Below, piece after piece: positions 15,661-24,165 of a DNA stretch of 24,679 nt. Location of the stretch: the NCBI GenBank assembly GCA_003427395.1, contig BFEA01000123.1, forward strand, positions 1,971,215 through 1,995,893, in the 5' to 3' direction. The notes under the pieces were generated by a model. The model was not told the DNA's origin. It did not search any database and was given only the letters and a program-made list of their open reading frames with translations. This DNA comes from Chara braunii. Taxonomy: Eukaryota > Streptophyta > Charophyceae > Charales > Characeae. Made by a program: the position numbers and the translations under genes. Each line of letters opens with the position of its first letter. Within the stretch, counting starts at the first letter, position 1.

Positions 15661-15766
15661 TGTAAATGTAAGTTGGTGGAGCCTGCCCCATCATAGTTGC
15701 GACAAACACGTCTACCTGAAGGCTCAACACCTCTCAGGGCATACTCACCACACTACCACTTCCTAA
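13016..15766 (+). CDS. LINE ORF2 reverse transcriptase, nearly open
   Basis: This 916-codon frame encodes the RT part of a LINE ORF2, which copies element RNA at a nicked target. Motifs: NYRPITLL (36-43), IDFEKAYDHVDW with the motif-A aspartate at 106, RQGDPIAPLLF (164 onward), FADD (210-213), then a connector and a C-x2-C ... H-x4-C knuckle (C775, C778, H791, C796) with WRWWD after it. The catalytic triad is intact. The coding frame really extends upstream. A single in-frame TAG at 12974-12976, inside FPK-stop-FW where LINE-2 has FPKEFW, cuts it, so ATG 13016 is only the first Met after the break. The last 35 or so residues do not match LINE-2 and come from fused sequence. The APE domain is missing. 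Confidence 0.85.
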   Translation: MAYIAAIQTEGSLGGMIGQGVTTLLYKKGDKEDIRNYRPITLLPVPYKMVAKALVNRLLPLMNMPIHPDQTGFMPNRNIQDNILLVNETIKYARQRKAPAAILFIDFEKAYDHVDWDFLDMCLVKMNFGPTFCQWIRLLHKSATTNIMLNDHLSPLVVLQRLVRQGDPIAPLLFVIVMETLASLIRAHPHISKIPIPELPEHLIPMTSLFADDLTVLIKADADSIRALSHVIHQFSLATDMKVNWGSKTEGWWLSPQQQPPPPQPEVKWQTNEEAIRVLGVRLTALGPPPDHGDVLVDLAIDRLARWEGLHTSLVGRALAINNVVLAAIWYKLAIWPLTKHQYARLRKALTTYLWKNKANSQGCMNRVAWDILTQPRANGGPGILDPERESDALMFKVLVRLLLGNDILWGPLACIQIANLSPQPLTENRVQPFQWLTNNHWTIPLPSHQGHPGTTPAQAARQDISNDPLWHDVIKLWRKRGPTLKRPQNRWHTLWRQPLFGNPHILDHNGVPFLLNTNSHWLTWARKGIFTVGNLWDPRADDWASPTQIQATLKHVKNVADKLSQLREALPLAWRATLTAGPMVQQHDWVVRYTDLPHPPVVYQVHKNDEGKCVLEAYIPALQRARFSKLIRNADLDTSEDWGGLMIIRVVGDQDNGCHAYEHTVPVARLPFDPYEWEWPGQKPMHMWDYTVRWGYKASRRDLPINQRLLQRWERDSPIDTRLIHGLSWATYSKIMPTALRALQWQILHRCLPTPDWLVTNTDLEQKGLLSPICSYCCRTTQPARATLEHCLLACPMVAQLWRWWDAAFHAFTTFHIPWDLGLILLGKNNHLTAQWTPFAANLFTYTRLLVLMLAWRARCSFERKDHQFGLPQAQQAVYVNVNVSWWSLPHHSCDKHVYLKAQHLSGHTHHTTTS

Positions 15767-15789
15767 ATGTATCTGCCTACAATTCCAGC

Positions 15790-16227
15790 CAGACCGGGAT
15801 GAATCTGGTGGCAATCCTCCCACTGGCATGGTACCAAACTCTTGGACAAGGCCCCTCCTTAAAGGAGGGTGACTTGGTAGCCAGCAAGGAGTCTCCTCAA
15901 AGGATAGGGCAGATACATATGGTTTCACCCCAAGCTGTTCTGGTTGAACACTACACAATCACTATAACTGACACTCTCCAAGGTAGCAGAGCCCCCCTCG
16001 AATGGAAAGAGAGAGTCTTAGAAGAGAAAGGACAGAGGGTGGTGTTCCGGCCTTTCACATCAATCCAGGACCTGGCCCTGGACCCAACAGAATGGTATTG
16101 GGAGCTCCCCCATCAGAGGGGACGCCCCAAAGCACGCCCCATCAGCCTACGCCAGTTGTCGGTCAAATCAGCCTACAAAATGCTCAGACCCAAGAGACGG
16201 CTGAGAGACATAGTCGACGACAGATGA
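15790..16227 (+). pseudogene. fragment of a third LINE lineage (ORF2 connector region)
   Basis: An open frame of about 140 codons includes ILPLAWYQTLGQGP, LDPTEWYWE and SVKSAYKML. In LINE-1 the region between RT and zinc knuckle has LPLAWRATLTAGP, FDPYEWEW and YTVRWGYKA in the same order. This is therefore the homologous connector from a distant lineage, with neither RT nor knuckle. It lies in the same orientation as LINE-1 but downstream of its C-terminus, so the two were joined by insertion or recombination. The frame differs from LINE-1's. Positions 16228-16390 are unassigned. Confidence 0.6.
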
Positions 16228-16390
16228 TCCAGGCACTTAAATGTGGATCGCTGTCTCCTTACCACAATCAAAATCCATAAAAATTTCAACGTTAAACGCA
16301 GGATACAAGAAGTCCTATTTTGAAAATGTGCTTGTGCCGACCTTCACATTTCCCTACGGACCTAGACAGAGTCTGGTGGGGCCTTCCCCT

Positions 16391-16498
16391 TACCATCTTC
16401 CCCATAATAGAACGCCTGGTCATTATTGCTGCATACAGACTGAAATACAACAATAATGACCGGTCAACGGCGGGCATTCTATTTGGGTGAATACGGTA
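16391..16498. mobile_element. MITE-like TIR element, short complete copy
   Basis: The left end TACCATCTTCCCCATAATAG and the inverted right end TACCGTATTCACCCAAATAG are TIRs of the same family as 4745-5329. An inner inverted repeat, TGGTCATTATTG and CAATAATGACC, makes the whole ~108 bp foldable. No coding capacity, so it would need a transposase in trans. Confidence 0.7.
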
Positions 16499-16552
16499 TG
16501 TTGATGTATCCGTATATGGCTTGCAGGTGGAAAAACAACCACCAGAGCGACA

Positions 16553-16665
16553 GTTTTTTTTGTTTTTTTTTTTGACAATTTCTCGATTTATGTGTGTCAG
16601 CATTGCACAGGGGTCATGTTAATCTTCTCTGTATCGTTTCAATTTTAACGGATGTCCCGAAGGAC
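16553..16665 (-). pseudogene. third U6 snRNA retrocopy
   Basis: On minus, 16665-16574 reads GTCCTTCGGGACATCCG, AACGATACAGAGAAGATTA and AAATCGAGAAATTGTC, nearly the whole U6 with an intact ACAGAGA box. It is followed by an A-rich tail (T-rich on plus, 16553-16573). Differences from the U6 core known in plants are largely G-to-A and C-to-T, as expected for decay of methylated DNA. I found no convincing TSD. The missing terminator and substitutions make function unlikely. Confidence 0.82.
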
Positions 16666-16688
16666 AGGCTGTTTTTAGCATCAGGCTG

Positions 16689-16812
16689 AGGCCATACTCA
16701 CGCCACGATTGTTTCGACTCAGCTCTAGATGTGATTGCAGCCAGATGCTTCCAGGTCCAGCCATAATTGTGCTTCGGTACATTACAGAAGTGCTAGTGTG
16801 AGTGTGCCCTGA
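16689..16812. mobile_element. TIR (MITE-like) element, second family
   Basis: The left end AGGCCATACTCACGC pairs imperfectly with the inverted right end AGGGCACACTCACAC (about 11 of 15). The interior matches 3883-4060. Right-end-like blocks recur at 4336-4355 and 10262-10281, suggesting several solo or decayed copies. Confidence 0.5.
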
Positions 16813-16859
16813 GATTTCACCAAAATAGAAGGAGTGATCTCTAAAAGACAATGCCGACG

Positions 16860-17040
16860 GAGGAGAACCGGTAAGCGCTCGGTAGCGGGCCGCGTGAGCG
16901 CTAAACCTGCGCTAATTCGGTACCGAAGTAGCGGCGGCTTACCGCTTCACGGTCGGTTGACGCTTGACGGAAAGAGTGTTCATCGTGTCCGATGTCACGC
17001 GTTGTGGAAAGACGGGCACCTCGACTGGAAGACAGCATAG
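16860..17040. other. GC-rich, dyad-containing stretch
   Basis: CGGTAAGC (about 16870) and GCTTACCG (about 16937) form an inverted pair around a 12-bp palindrome TTCGGTACCGAA (near 16916-16927). CpG content is high here compared with the decayed U6 copy next door. A 68-codon arginine-rich frame covers it, but I do not regard it as a gene. Confidence 0.4.
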
Positions 17041-17286
17041 CAGAGTCATGTCTTCGGTGGTTCATATCTCAACCTCTCATTGATTGGAGGGGGAGTGCCT
17101 TTGCACTTGGGAATATGGACCCCAGGCGATCTCCTCGCCGACTCCCAGCTCCTATACTTAGCAAGAAATAACTTCTGGAAACGACCCAAATGCTCTCTCT
17201 TTTGCCCTAATTAATTTCGGGCGAGGCAACAACTTTACCGCTCGTGCCTGTGAAGAGCAGGTCCGAGTTTTGGGCAAACTTATCTA
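17041..17286 (+). other. unassigned, possible LINE fragment or 5' UTR
   Basis: One frame reads GIWTPGDLLADSQLLYLARN, vaguely like the connector of LINE ORF2 (KGIFTVGNLWDPRADDW). The match is too weak to call. It may equally be the 5' UTR of LINE-2. Confidence 0.25.
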
Positions 17287-18915
17287 GTGGAAGGCGCTGA
17301 TCAAGAGTTACCGCTACCCCCCCTCCCGCCCGAGGCCGACCCCCCTCCCCAGCTGCAACCGGCCTCAAATTGCGCAGATACGCAGGGCCCGATCCAGCAG
17401 GGCCCCATCCTTCACTGGGCACCGCAGCTCCAACAGACTGTTGGAATATTCCCACAGGGCTTAGTGCTGGCTGAAACAATGTCGGTCGCCCAACAGTTTT
17501 TCCTCCCAGGCTTCGCAATGTGGCAGTCCCAGGTGAGGCACAGTTGTGTCGGGTTGCTCGCCCACCAACCACAACAGCACACATAGAGCCAACCGACATT
17601 ACATCACACCGAAATGCCTACTCTGCCCCGCTCGGGGGATCTGCACCAGCCCTTGGTACCCATGGAACTCTCGGATGAACTCCCACCGGGGCCGCCACCA
17701 CCCCAGCCGGACTCACTCCAGATACCGGCCAGCACTAGCCAGCGGCACGTCCCTCAACAACGTATGGAACTGGACCCCCCGCCTGATCCTCTGCAGAAAC
17801 CAAGTGAAAACAAATGGTCCCTGAAGAGTGTCATTCAAAAAAGGTTAAAGGTCATTGCCGACTGGGTCCTGCACGAATAATAACGAGGTCCAACTGACAG
17901 CAGCTCTGCCGCCACACTACTGGGAGGTGATAGCAGACATGATAGCGGCATGCCCCCCCATGGTGGAAATTGTAGACGCGTTCCCGGACTGTGGGGACAT
18001 AGACTGGGTTTACATTGTCACCCTCGCGAGAGGGATTACTGACAAATTTATCAGAAATGGACTGCTCAGATCGCAGTCGACAGAAGTGTCGTCACTGGAT
18101 CAGCCTTCGGGCTGCACGGCCTACAAATTGGACTACGCAGCAAATGATCGAACCCCCCCCCCCCGAAGCACCTCCTAGCAAAAACAAAATCTTTCCCCCT
18201 CATGCAGAACGCAGTCCGGCATGAAAGGGGACCACACAGACAACAGTCGAGCCGAATGCATTTGCATATCATTGACCTCTTCTCCTCGTCTGAGGAGGAA
18301 GACAACAACGGTGAAAACCGAGGTGACAAGGGACCTGCCAACCAGGCCCCCAAGGATAGCCAGGAACAACAGAAGTCCCCTAAAATCTCGACAAGGGGGA
18401 GGATGAAGGATTGGGTGGGAAGATAGGAGGTGTGGAATCTGTCAAATCTCAAAGACAGTGTGCTGTTGATCTTGGCAACCCGCCGCAAACCCCTTGGACA
18501 GCCAGCCATCGGGCTCCTTAAAGTTGAACCCCAATACCAGAAACTGCCAACAGGAGTCGCCCTCATGGGCTGGAAGGGTGAACCTGACCTTCAACTGATA
18601 GCTGCCCATCTTCACAGCATCTGGGACATATTTGAAGAAGAGGTCCTCTCCTACATGTCAAACCCCCAAGGGCTCCCCTTCCCACCTCAGATCCACATAG
18701 TCCTTCTGAGCCTGCCCACAAAACCGTCACACAACAGCAACCATATCCAGGCCACCACAGAGTGGTTTACTGAAGATGAGCTCAGGCAGCTCCCAATCAC
18801 AAGACTGAGGACCAGCCAGATATGGTTGACCTATCATGTCAGACACATTTTGGGGCTCATCCTTTCCCAAGGGTTGCTCGCCGCCCTAACCTCCACCATA
18901 CAGCATCATGAATGA
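17287..18915 (+). pseudogene. LINE-2 ORF1 (nucleic-acid-binding/gag-like), broken
   Basis: Inferred to be ORF1 because it precedes ORF2 and overlaps it. ORF1 proteins of LINEs coat the element RNA; here no RRM or CCHC knuckle is recognisable. Segments in order: a Pro/Gln-rich N-terminus (17287-17586), an in-frame TAG (17584), then PMELSDELPPGPPPPQPDS and KWSLKSVIQKRLKVIADW to 17880. After a frameshift comes PHYWEVIADMIAACPPMVEI to the 12-C run at 18153-18164. The frame then slips again to an acidic linker (SSSEEEDNNGENRGDK), a TAG at 18424-18426, and a final conserved-looking 160-codon block ending TSTIQHHE at 18915. Starts at 17287, 17855 and 18430 are not ATG, so boundaries are approximate. 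Confidence 0.55.
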
Positions 18916-20660
18916 CCCAGCAAGGCGCGAATTCGAGACCTGCCCAGACCGCACAAGCCATACCATGACAAACAGACAGGATGAAACCTCCGACCCCCCC
19001 CGCCCCCCCGCCCTGCCCGACCGCTCAGCCACCTCCCCCCACAGCCCAGCACCACCCGTCGCCCCACACGACCACTCAGCCACCTCCCCCCACTGCCCAG
19101 CAACACCCGTCGCCCCACATTCCTGTCCGCATACAAGAGCCCCCGCCTCCCATTCAACCCCCCCCCATGAGGAAGGTGCCGATGTGGGAAAAAGTGCTAA
19201 AAAAGGCAGACTTGGATGTGCGATCAATAAATGTAAATGGTCTCGCCGCTGCAACACAGCAAAAAACTCAAGCAATATGGGATGTGATTCGGTCTCATGA
19301 TGCCAACTATTGGCCCGATGTTGTTTGCGTCCAGGAGACTCACTTATTCGACAACCTAACTCACTTGGCTAAAGCGCAACAAATCTGGCCGTACCAAGCC
19401 TATCACGCTCATACCAAGCATTATCACTCAGCGGGGGTATCAATCTGGCTCCCCCCCACATCGAGACTCAAGCCATACCACGTCCAGAGAGACGAAGATG
19501 GGGGTAGGTGGTTACTCCTAAAGGCTAAGTAGGAAGACGAAGACATATGCCTCGTTAGTGTATACGCCCCCAACACGCCGGCCGAACGAGCCGATTTTTT
19601 CCTCCAACTCATGCAGGTGCTCCCCACGGACTCTCTGCTCATCGTGGCGGGAGACTTTAACCTCGCCCCGGATCCCACGATTGACAGGAGGTCCCAGACA
19701 CAGGCGGATGGGTCGGGACAGTCACCACAGCATCAAGGTTTGGACACTCTGATGTTCAACCAACTGATGACCGAATTGCAGTTGGTGGATTCCTACAGAA
19801 CTATACACCCCACTAAGCAGGCATTCACATGCATTAAGTCCCGGGGGGGGGGACAGCCTAACGAACTCTAGAATCGATCTCCTGCTCCTCTCCAAGGACT
19901 TGGCCGGCCCGCTCATAGAAGCCTGCATACTGCCCTTTAGCCCCTCGCGATCCTTCGATCACAAGATGATCGTCATTGGCCTCATCTCACGCCCCCCTTT
20001 CCATAGAGGCCCCAGTTTCTTCAAACTCAACACATCACTGATCAAACAGCCCTTTTTCCAACGGTGTGTCAAGGAATACTGGGAGTTCTGGAGGTCCAAA
20101 AAACGGGACGACGGATTTGTGGTCGAATGGTTTAATCAAGGAGTGACCCAGCTCAGAGATAGAGTGAAAAATTACTCTATTAAAAGAGCGAGGGAACGAA
20201 AAGCAGTCATTGAGGACCTTCTCAGCACATTAGAACAATGGGACGACAGCCTGTCTTCGGCCCCTCTTGATAACCTCACATACAATAACCTGCAACGGGC
20301 AAGCGACCGCCTCCAAGAATACCTCGACGTCCAAGCGGAAACATGGAGAATCCATGCCAAAATCAAGCGTATCCACACAGACGGGACCATGGCAAAAACC
20401 TTCTTCCAGAAGGCCAGGATGAGAGCGAAGCAGGCCACCATAATTCCGCTCGAACACCCACTGAACGCTGACCAACCAGAAGCCACTAACCCGCACGTTG
20501 TCACTGATTACGCCGCCAAGTACTATCCAGACCTGTTCACCTCGAAACTGGCCCGGTGGTCTGCAGATGTAGTGACGGATGCGAGGCTCCAAGTGTTGCA
20601 AAGCCTCGAGGCCATTCTATCACCTGACCATCGCTCTGCACTGGAACGCCGCTTGCCCGC
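18912..20660 (+). pseudogene. LINE-2 ORF2 N-terminus: APE-type endonuclease
   Basis: The APE-like nuclease nicks target DNA to prime reverse transcription. ATG 18912 overlaps the ORF1 stop. A TGA at 18966-18968 interrupts the frame soon after, and a Pro-rich leader with a 17-aa tandem repeat follows. Catalytic landmarks: SINVNG (19224-19241), QET with the metal-binding Glu at 19335, GDFN (19650-19661), SRID (19867-19878) and FDH (19954-19962). A TAG at 19530-19532 breaks the domain. The frame shifts by one at the 10-G run 19843-19852, so SRID and FDH lie in a different frame from GDFN. After the nuclease comes a charged, helical-looking linker (KRARERKAVIEDLLSTLEQW). The frame shifts again near 20650. 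All landmark residues survive, so decay looks recent. Confidence 0.75.
19021..19122 (+). repeat. 51-bp in-frame tandem repeat in ORF2 leader
   Basis: Two 51-bp units (19021-19071 and 19072-19122) encode TAQPPPPTAQHHPSPHT and TTQPPPPTAQQHPSPHI. The leader between the ORF2 start and the nuclease is Pro/His/Gln-rich and probably disordered. The unit length keeps the frame. Confidence 0.85.
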
Positions 20661-21353
20661 GAAGAGATTTTCGCAGCCCTTCAGCAAATGGACGATGAAA
20701 AAACACCGGGATTGGACTCGTTCCCAAAAGAGTTCTGGCTCGCTTTCTGGGACCTCATGGGACCGGACATTATGGACTACATATCTGCAGTCCTGACCGA
20801 GGGGACGTTTGGGGGCCTCCTGAACCAGGGTGTGACCACCCTTCTTTATAAAAAGGGCTCAAAAAACGAAGTGCGGAATTACAGACTCATAACTCTCTTG
20901 CCGGTCCCCTACAAACTCGTGGCCAAGGCACTCAGTAACCGCATGCTTCCCCACATGTCTCACCTCATTCACCCGGATCAGTCTGGGTTCATACCAGAAA
21001 GGAATATACAGGATAATATTTTTTGGGTAAATGAGACTATTAAACATGCGAGGCAAAAAAGAAAGGAAGCGGCGGTCATTTTCATAGACTTTGAAAAGGC
21101 CTATGATCATGTTGATTGGGTCTTCCTTGACCAGTGCATGGAAAAGATGAATTTCGGCCCTCTCTTCAGGAAATGGGTGGACACCTTCGACAGAACTGCA
21201 ACGACTAACATAATGGTTAATGGCCATCTATCCAACCCGTTCCTGCTCCAGCGGTCGGTCAGACAAGGTGACCCCATCGCCCCGCTGCTATTTGTCATAG
21301 TGATGGAATCCCTGGTCACGACCATTAGAGCAAATCCAAATATAGAAAAATAG
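20650..21353 (+). pseudogene. LINE-2 ORF2: first half of reverse transcriptase
   Basis: The frame reads EEIFAALQQMDDEKTPGLDS, FPKEFW, YKKGSKNEVRNYRLITLLPV, IDFEKAYDHVDW (motif A Asp at 21087-21089) and RQGDPIAPLLFVIVME. It aligns along its length with LINE-1 13016-13590, without LINE-1's TAG. The conserved RPITLL motif is RLITLL here. It ends at a TAG (21351-21353) after PNIEK, where the frame shifts just before motif C. Confidence 0.82.
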
Positions 21354-22786
21354 AGGTGTCGGAAATCCCGAGCTGTCGTATTCCGGTAACGTCGCTCTTC
21401 GCAGGCGATCTCACAGTGCTCACCAAAGTCAACCGCTCCTCGCTACAAGAGTTGGTTACCACCATACATACATTCTCGATTGCTTCGGACATGGTGGTGA
21501 ACTGGGGTTCCAAAACTGAAGGGTGGTGGCTCCACCCCCAAGACTTCCCCCCCCCTCCGGACCCGGCGATAGCTTGGAAACCCAGGGACGAAGCCATACG
21601 GGTGCTCGGTGTCCGTCTTACTGCGCTGGGTCCCCCACCGGACCATGGAGCCTCCCTGGTGGATGAAGCACTGAGAAGAATGGTCAGGTGGAAAGGACTG
21701 CACACTTCAATTGTCGGCAGAGCACTTGCACTCAATACCGCAATCTTCTCTGCAATGTGGTACAAAGCTGCATGCTGGTCGATCCCGCCCAAGCAGATCC
21801 AGAGGTTGAGGAAGGCAGTTGCAGCATATGTGCGGAAAAACGACCATGAGGACCCCAAGTTCCTCTCGAGAGTGGCATGGGATAGCATTGCCCAGCCCAG
21901 ATCAACAGGGGGTTTGGCAATCCTGGAACCCCAGGATCGGCTCAAAGCCCTGGCTTTTAAAACCATCACCAGGCTGTTGATGGGAAATAACGTCCCGTGG
22001 GCCCCCTATGCTTACATTCAGATTGCCAACCTCGCCCCCTTTTCGCCACCGGATAGGAGGGTCCAGCCCCTGCAATGGCTGACCAACCCAGCATGGCCAA
22101 TCCCGGGACCGTCCTCTACGACTCCTCCCCTTTCGGAACGGGCGCAAACAACAAACAATATAGCCAACGACCCGCTATGGCCCAATATGCTAAAATTGTG
22201 GAGAGAGATGAGCCCCCAACGCCTGCCTCCCCCCCTGAGATGGCATGAGATAGTCAGGCAGCCACTCTTCGGCAATCCTCTCATATGCGACGCTAATGGC
22301 GTGCCCTTTCAGCTATCAAGACGCTCCCACTGGACACATTGGGTCGTGAAAGGGATCTTCACAGTGGGGGATATCTGGGACTTCCAAAAAGGGGCATGGA
22401 AAACGGCAGACCAACTGCACTGCCAGTTGCGGTATGTCAGAGGCAGGGAAGCAAACCTGGAAAAACTCCAGGAAGCCATCCCCCTCGCATGGATAACCCC
22501 CTTGAAAAAAGGACCTACGATCGTTCAAGGGGGCTGGGTGGTCCGCTGGCCTCAGACCGGACTCCCACCTTGGGTGGGCAAAGTGGTGAATCTCACAGAG
22601 CAGACTGCCCATGTCCACACATACGTGATGACGTCCCCGGAAGACACGTGTTTTGAGTTGCGAAGAAATCGGGACGGAGATGCCGATCTGAACTGGGGGT
22701 GCTTAGTCAGAGTTCAGGTTCTGGACGGGAAGGACCACTCCTACTTCGCCTTCCAACCGACCTCCCCAATTTCGGCTCCCGTTTGA
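21354..22786 (+). pseudogene. LINE-2 ORF2: RT motif C (mutated) and connector
   Basis: After the frameshift the protein continues IPVTSLFAGDLTVL. LINE-1 has IPMTSLFADDLTVL, so the first catalytic aspartate is Gly here (GGC at 21404-21406). RT with this change should be inactive. The thumb and connector follow (NWGSKTEGWWL, VLGVRLTALGPPPDHG, QPLFGNP, GIFTVGDIWD, IPLAWITPLKKGP), all paired with LINE-1 motifs. The frame is lost near 22770, just before RLPFDPQEW, which continues one frame over. Confidence 0.82.
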
Positions 22787-23711
22787 CCCGCAGGAGTGGC
22801 AGTGGGCCCGTGATGGAGCCACTAATCCGGTCAGGCCATGGGAATACACGGTCAAACAAGGATACCGAATAATTCATAAGACCCACACCACAACATCGAC
22901 AGTGCAGAAAAGATGGGAAAAGGACTCCATATTACCCCCGACAGATCTAGCTGACTTTAGATGGGCCCCATACATACATATTATGCCGACATCACATCAG
23001 GCCCTACAATGGCAGATCCTGTACCGTTGCCTGCCTACCCCTGACTGGATCGTCTCGAGGACGGACCTGGAGCAAAAAGGCCTCCTTTCCCCCATCTGCA
23101 GATACTGTGACTGGTTTTCCCAACCTTCTCGAGCCACGCTGGAGCATTGCCTGCTGGGTTGCCCTATGGTCACCCAGATCTGGAGATGGTGGGATGCAGC
23201 CTGGACGGCTCTCGCCGGTTCTAACTTCCCGTGGGTGCCAAAATTGTTGCTCCTCGGGGTCTCAGCAGATCCCCGGCCCGACTGGTCCCCCTACGAAGAA
23301 AATCTGTTCCACGTGGTCAGAATTGAACTGCTGATGCTCGCCTGGCGGGCCCGCTGCTCTTTCGAGAGAAACCAACACACCTTCACTGCCCCCCAGGCGA
23401 AGGAACACCTGTCACAATACCTGGTTAGGAGAATCAGAGCCGCTTGGGACAAGACCAACCAACAAATTGTAAAGCTCCACGATGGCATGTCCCTCTCAAC
23501 ATTTCAGAAACGGCTAAAAGAAAATGAGCTGACAAACCGCTTCACGGAAGACTGGCTGGGTCCCAAAAGGGTCATGGCTGATCTCCACGAATCCCGGCTA
23601 CAATGGAAGAACCGGAGGACGAACGAGAAGGAATGGCCACTCAAACCTTGCTCCCACTTCACAATCCCTTACACTGCAAATCCCCCGTCTTTTGTCCTCC
23701 TCCCGGGATGA
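22771..23711 (+). pseudogene. LINE-2 ORF2: C-terminus with zinc knuckle
   Basis: After the frameshift: RLPFDPQEWQWA, WEYTVKQGYR, ALQWQILYRCLPTPDW, then CRYC (C at 23097 and 23106) and EHCLLGC (H at 23145, C at 23160), giving C-x2-C ... H-x4-C, then WRWWD and LMLAWRARCSFER. The tail to the stop at 23711 (PYTANPPSFVLLPG) is intact here, whereas LINE-1 has lost it. The knuckle is typical of plant-type LINE ORF2 and is thought to contact RNA or DNA. Confidence 0.82.
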
Positions 23712-24165
23712 ACACTCCTGTCAGATGCCAGCACCACCCCCCCACCACCCCCCTCCCTCCCTCCCCCTCACTCTCTGTCCCCGAACGCCGGTCACAGGAA
23801 ATGGCGGCAACAGACCGAAGGTAGCGTGCACTGACCAGGAGGATGAGGTTTGCGAAGGAGGTTCATTCAGAAGGGGCCAAGACCTCAGTCGCTGTACAAG
23901 GGTGATTGGAGCATGAATGGGCGCACAGACCGGGGACCATCGGAAGGTGGAGAAGGGAGATTGATGGGATACAGCGATGTGTTATACACAGGGCCTGCTC
24001 CACGATTCAACGTAATGCTCCTCACTGCGCTTTGCTGGATGTAGGCGAACTGTCCGCAAGCCCTGCTGCACTGTTTTAATGGCATGCTCTCCCTTCTGCT
24101 ACAGACAATGGTCACAGGGGCCAAGGTGGGTGCAGGGAGGGTTTAGGGTTTAGGGTTTAAAACAT
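23712..24165 (+). other. LINE-2 3' region ending near telomere-type repeats
   Basis: Non-coding. GATGTGTTATACACAGGGCC (about 23975) and AATGCTCCTCACTGC further on faintly resemble the SINE-A approach sequence and CTCCCCACC block, but no GCTGG hairpin forms. The region reaches GGGTTTAGGGTTTAGGGTTT at 24139-24158, three TTTAGGG units typical of plant telomeres. No poly(A) tail is visible, so the true 3' end is unknown. Confidence 0.45.

Larger units (their letters stand above)
17287..24165 (+). mobile_element. LINE-2: near full-length two-ORF LINE, inactivated
   Basis: Order: ORF1 remnant (17287-18915), ORF2 with APE endonuclease, RT, connector and zinc knuckle (18912-23711), then a 3' region ending near a TTTAGGG triplet. 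All parts lie on one strand with the layout of an APE-type (L1-like in the broad sense) LINE. ORF1 and ORF2 overlap by ATGA. At least two in-frame stops and four frameshifts in ORF2, plus breaks in ORF1, make it non-autonomous. Both ends are uncertain, with no TSD or poly(A) seen. Confidence 0.8.
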
